Below, piece after piece: positions 60,900-64,000 of a stretch of 64,000 nt of DNA. A program made the translations under genes and the position numbers. Origin of the DNA: Chaunax sp. Z400 (Eukaryota > Chordata > Actinopteri > Lophiiformes > Chaunacidae); contig CM075188.1 of the NCBI GenBank assembly GCA_037577475.1, forward strand, positions 6,297,501 through 6,361,500, in the 5' to 3' direction. The notes beneath the pieces were generated by a model that saw only the letters and a list, made by a program, of their open reading frames with translations, was not told where the DNA came from and did no database searches. Within the stretch, counting starts at the first letter, position 1; each line of letters opens with the position of its first letter.

Positions 60900-63800
60900 G
60901 TGGTCTAAGGAAGTGGAGGACGATGGCTTTTGTGTTTAATAAGGCATTAATGTGTGGTGATGCCGTGAGTGCAGGAGGAGATTGTTCGTTCTCAGTTTGC
61001 CACAGAGGACTCTCTGAGATTAGCTCTTTTGTTTTGTGCACAAAGGACGACACTCCTCAATGTGATTGTTGAATATTTTAGTGTTGACACCTTGTTTGTG
61101 CTGCCGGTTCAAGTCAGGGGTCACAGCTATAACACAACCTGTGTCTTGATTTGTTTTTCTTTTAAATAACTGCATAATAATTACATTTAGAGGGTTGAGG
61201 TCGATGCCAATGCTGTAATTTGATCTTGCAGAGTTGATGTTAAATAAGAAACGCAGAGTAATGTTAATAATGAGATCCTATGGGGACCACTCAGCTGCAG
61301 ACTTGCTGAACCTTAAAGCTTCACAGCTGTCAACCTGCTCCCTGCCATTGGCTCTCCCATCACACTTCACTCGCCATCTATAGCAGACTGCACAGCGATG
61401 TACACAGAGTAACGAAAGCTGTTGGCCAATAGAAGCCATGAATAAGTCAGCAGTGAAGAGCAGCACTCACACATGAAGAGGACGATGATAGGGAGGCAGC
61501 GAGGCGTGGCTGCTGAGCTCCCCTTCACAAATAATCCCCAACAATAGAGAGCTAATTAACGCAGGGGCCGCTGCGACGTCGAACGCCGTCAGAGCTGCTG
61601 CCAACTCAGGGCCTATCAGTTACCCCTCTCCAGAGGCTCAGGTGCAGGGCCCAGGAGCTGAGCACGTTATGAGATCCACAAGCTTAAGTTTCAGCGTTTT
61701 CACCATTCTGATGCCTGGAACTGGCAACTTTATCCCTCTGTGGATTTGGAGAGCAGGATGTCAGTGGCTTGAAACACACGTTTGATTGCGTGTCATGTTT
61801 TTTTTTCCAGAGACTTGTGACAACTATGATTGTCACCTTTGGATACGTGTTGGTTGCAGACAGAATGATGTATCACATTTCTTGGGACACAAACCTGAAG
61901 CTGGATGTGAACAAAGGGGCTCATCTGATAGAGAACCTGAATTAGCGGATGACTGATTGAAATCCCTGTGATGTCTGGAGAGCAGATAATGTTTTGAAGC
62001 CTGCTCTTGCAGAGATGAGCCTTACAAGTAGTCATGCTTTAATTACATTTGTAGCGGCGTTTTAGTTTTGCACACTGCTGCATAGATCATAGGTTTCATC
62101 GGGTCTAAAGTGTCAGTCAGATTATCTCATTTCCGAGCAGCGACCTAAATGGGTTGGGACCTGTGAGAGCAGTGCATTTTTTCCCCTCCGCATGTTTGGA
62201 ACACATATCGAGGTCAGACTTGTTCAGGACTGTCAACTGCTCTTCCTCATCTCACATCTCAGAAACAGCTGAACTCAAATAAACAGTGTGCTCCGTGAGG
62301 TTTACTTCACGCACATTTGTGGCCTTTACTCTCCATTCACTGCACTCAGGCCAAAGATGCTTTTGTTTGAGAATGGTATTTTTAGAATACAGAGAAAATG
62401 CATTGTCATCTAATTCATCACTACGTTTTTTAGGATGTTATCAAATTTCTGCCTTTTTTTGTGGTCTTTTTTGTCAGAGGAGCTCCTCTGTTCTATTTTA
62501 CGTTAAATCTATTAATGTGTAAAATATATGTCATAGCTCCATAAACCCTCGAATAATTTTTACATTAAAAAAAAATTATTCCATTGATTGACAAGTGATC
62601 GACAGCAAATTGTAGCTATTATTATATTTTCATAATTGATTACGGGTTTAAGCATTTCTTTTAAGCTACAATGCCAAAAGTTCACTGTTTATAGCTTATC
62701 AGGTATGACTGTTTTAATATATTGTCAATATATGTTTATAATAATGAAACCAGGTGTCTTTCAGTTTGGAGTGTTTGCCGAACAAAACAACCGACATAAA
62801 GATCCTGAAGATCAAAGATAGAAAACTTCCAGAATATATGAATATGTATTTAACTGCTGAACACAAGATGTCCCTTACTTTACTGTAAAGTTAGTTTCCA
62901 CATCACATTGATGTACGTTAAACATTGGTTCGACATTGGTTTACAAACTATTGGTGATGATACAAATCATAAAGTAAGATTTTCAATGAGCACATAGAAA
63001 ATTTACACTCAGGCAATGAATTTGAAAAAAGCCATTTAGTGTTTAAATCTGCTCGTACATAATTCTACACACTGAAACTCAAGAACAAGATAAAAAACAT
63101 GTTTCAGACCGAAGGACATCTTTAATGTTTTAGGGTGGACTTTGGGACACTATTCTGGGCATTTTTTTAAATGATTAACATCTAACATTTTAGAGACCAA
63201 CAAGGAAAATAATCCACAGAATTCTCGATGGTGACGATAATGATTAGTTTCAGCCCCAATCGACGGTCGGTTTTGTTGTTTTTCAACATGTCTTTGCAGC
63301 ACGGATGCTGGTATCCATACATATTGATGAGGCAGAGATAATATTCATTTGTATCAGTGGATGATTTCGTCTTAAGATCTTTGTTTCAATTTCCATTCAA
63401 TTGTCCCAAGTGGAAAATGGGCTTGAACGCGCCTGGATAAAATGTCTCTTTTCCAGCTGCTTTGACAAGTCTTCCGCTGATACCTCCCTTCGTGCAACAA
63501 CACGCCCGTTGGTTCATCGATGCATTAGTGACATTACCGGCCATCCTATCCTTTGCCTTAATTATTAACAGCATTGTCCGATCACAGTTTATTGTTTATT
63601 GCCTGATGGCTCTTGGCGACTGGACGAGATGCTGATGATGGTGTCAAACAAACACTTGGTGATCTTGTGATAGTGTCACATCCTCAATGCGGAGCGGCCA
63701 CTCCGGATACCTGGCTGTAAGAGTCGGTGCCTCTGGAGTTTCACTGAACAGGGAAGTCACACCGGTGTGCAGTGGGACAGTCGCTCAAGGTTAAGGTTTG

Positions 63801-64000
63801 TAAGTTTTAAGTTGGTTTGTTGACCATTTTCACCATTACTTGTATTATTCATGCTGCTTTTACTTGTTTTGACTCTTTTCTGTGCTGTAGTACATTCTTC
63901 TTCTGACTGGACTAACTGAGTAATTTTGTTAAATGAAAGCAACGTTTTAAAGAGGCTCTAACTGGCAGATGTTTTGGCAGTGTTTTACCTATTTTCTGAT
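60900..64000. other. no supported exon; presumed espnl intron
   Basis: No frame resembling the proline-rich or actin-binding part of espin proteins was found on the plus strand, and no gene on the minus strand. There is a moderately GC-richer patch at 61300-61680. The rest is AT-rich. Confidence 0.5.

Overview
This is vertebrate nuclear DNA, almost certainly from a ray-finned (teleost) fish. Genes are split into many short exons with GT-AG introns. The introns and flanks carry fish-type interspersed repeats, and three conserved vertebrate genes lie in the same direction on the plus strand. There are no bacterial-type operons, ribosome binding sites or CRISPR arrays.

Layout. (1) 186-1230, minus strand: broken pieces of a HIPK-like protein kinase, probably a pseudogene. 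(2) 1231-5340: intergenic, with dispersed repeats and one perfect hairpin. (3) About 5340-5762: a GC-richer, CT-tract-rich block with a full CRE palindrome, read as the promoter and non-coding first exon of the next gene. (4) 7469-44501: a complete KIF1A-type kinesin-3 motor. I joined 46 constitutive coding exons into an open frame of 1,697 residues, and the phase works at every junction. Four additional in-frame cassette exons (69, 309, 216 and 27 nt) and one in-frame alternative acceptor sit between them. (5) 44502 to about 47445: long 3' UTR. (6) 48804-53181: complete selenocysteine lyase (scly), 12 exons, 440 residues. (7) 54239 to beyond 60636: 5' part of an espin-like gene (espnl), five ankyrin-repeat exons (329 residues), continuing past the window or ending early in a possible short isoform at 60899. 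(8) 60900-64000: no exon that I can support.

The three genes do not form one pathway. KIF1A carries synaptic-vesicle precursors along axonal microtubules. SCLY recycles selenium from selenocysteine. Espin-like proteins bundle actin in stereocilia. What links them is conserved linkage: to my knowledge all three map to human 2q37.3, and here they lie within 54 kb.

The most interesting part is the alternative-splicing architecture of kif1a. Two cassette exons each end with a near copy of the 3' end of the exon before them, so the residues next to the downstream exon stay nearly the same whether or not the cassette is used. Mobile DNA includes a deletion derivative of a hAT-type transposon in intron 1, a terminal-inverted-repeat MITE in the scly 3' UTR, a second MITE-like element in a kif1a intron, an LTR-retrotransposon remnant beside a 152-bp-period AT palindrome array in espnl intron 2, and several copies of a LINE-tail-like repeat. 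All family assignments are from memory of the proteins; no searches were run.
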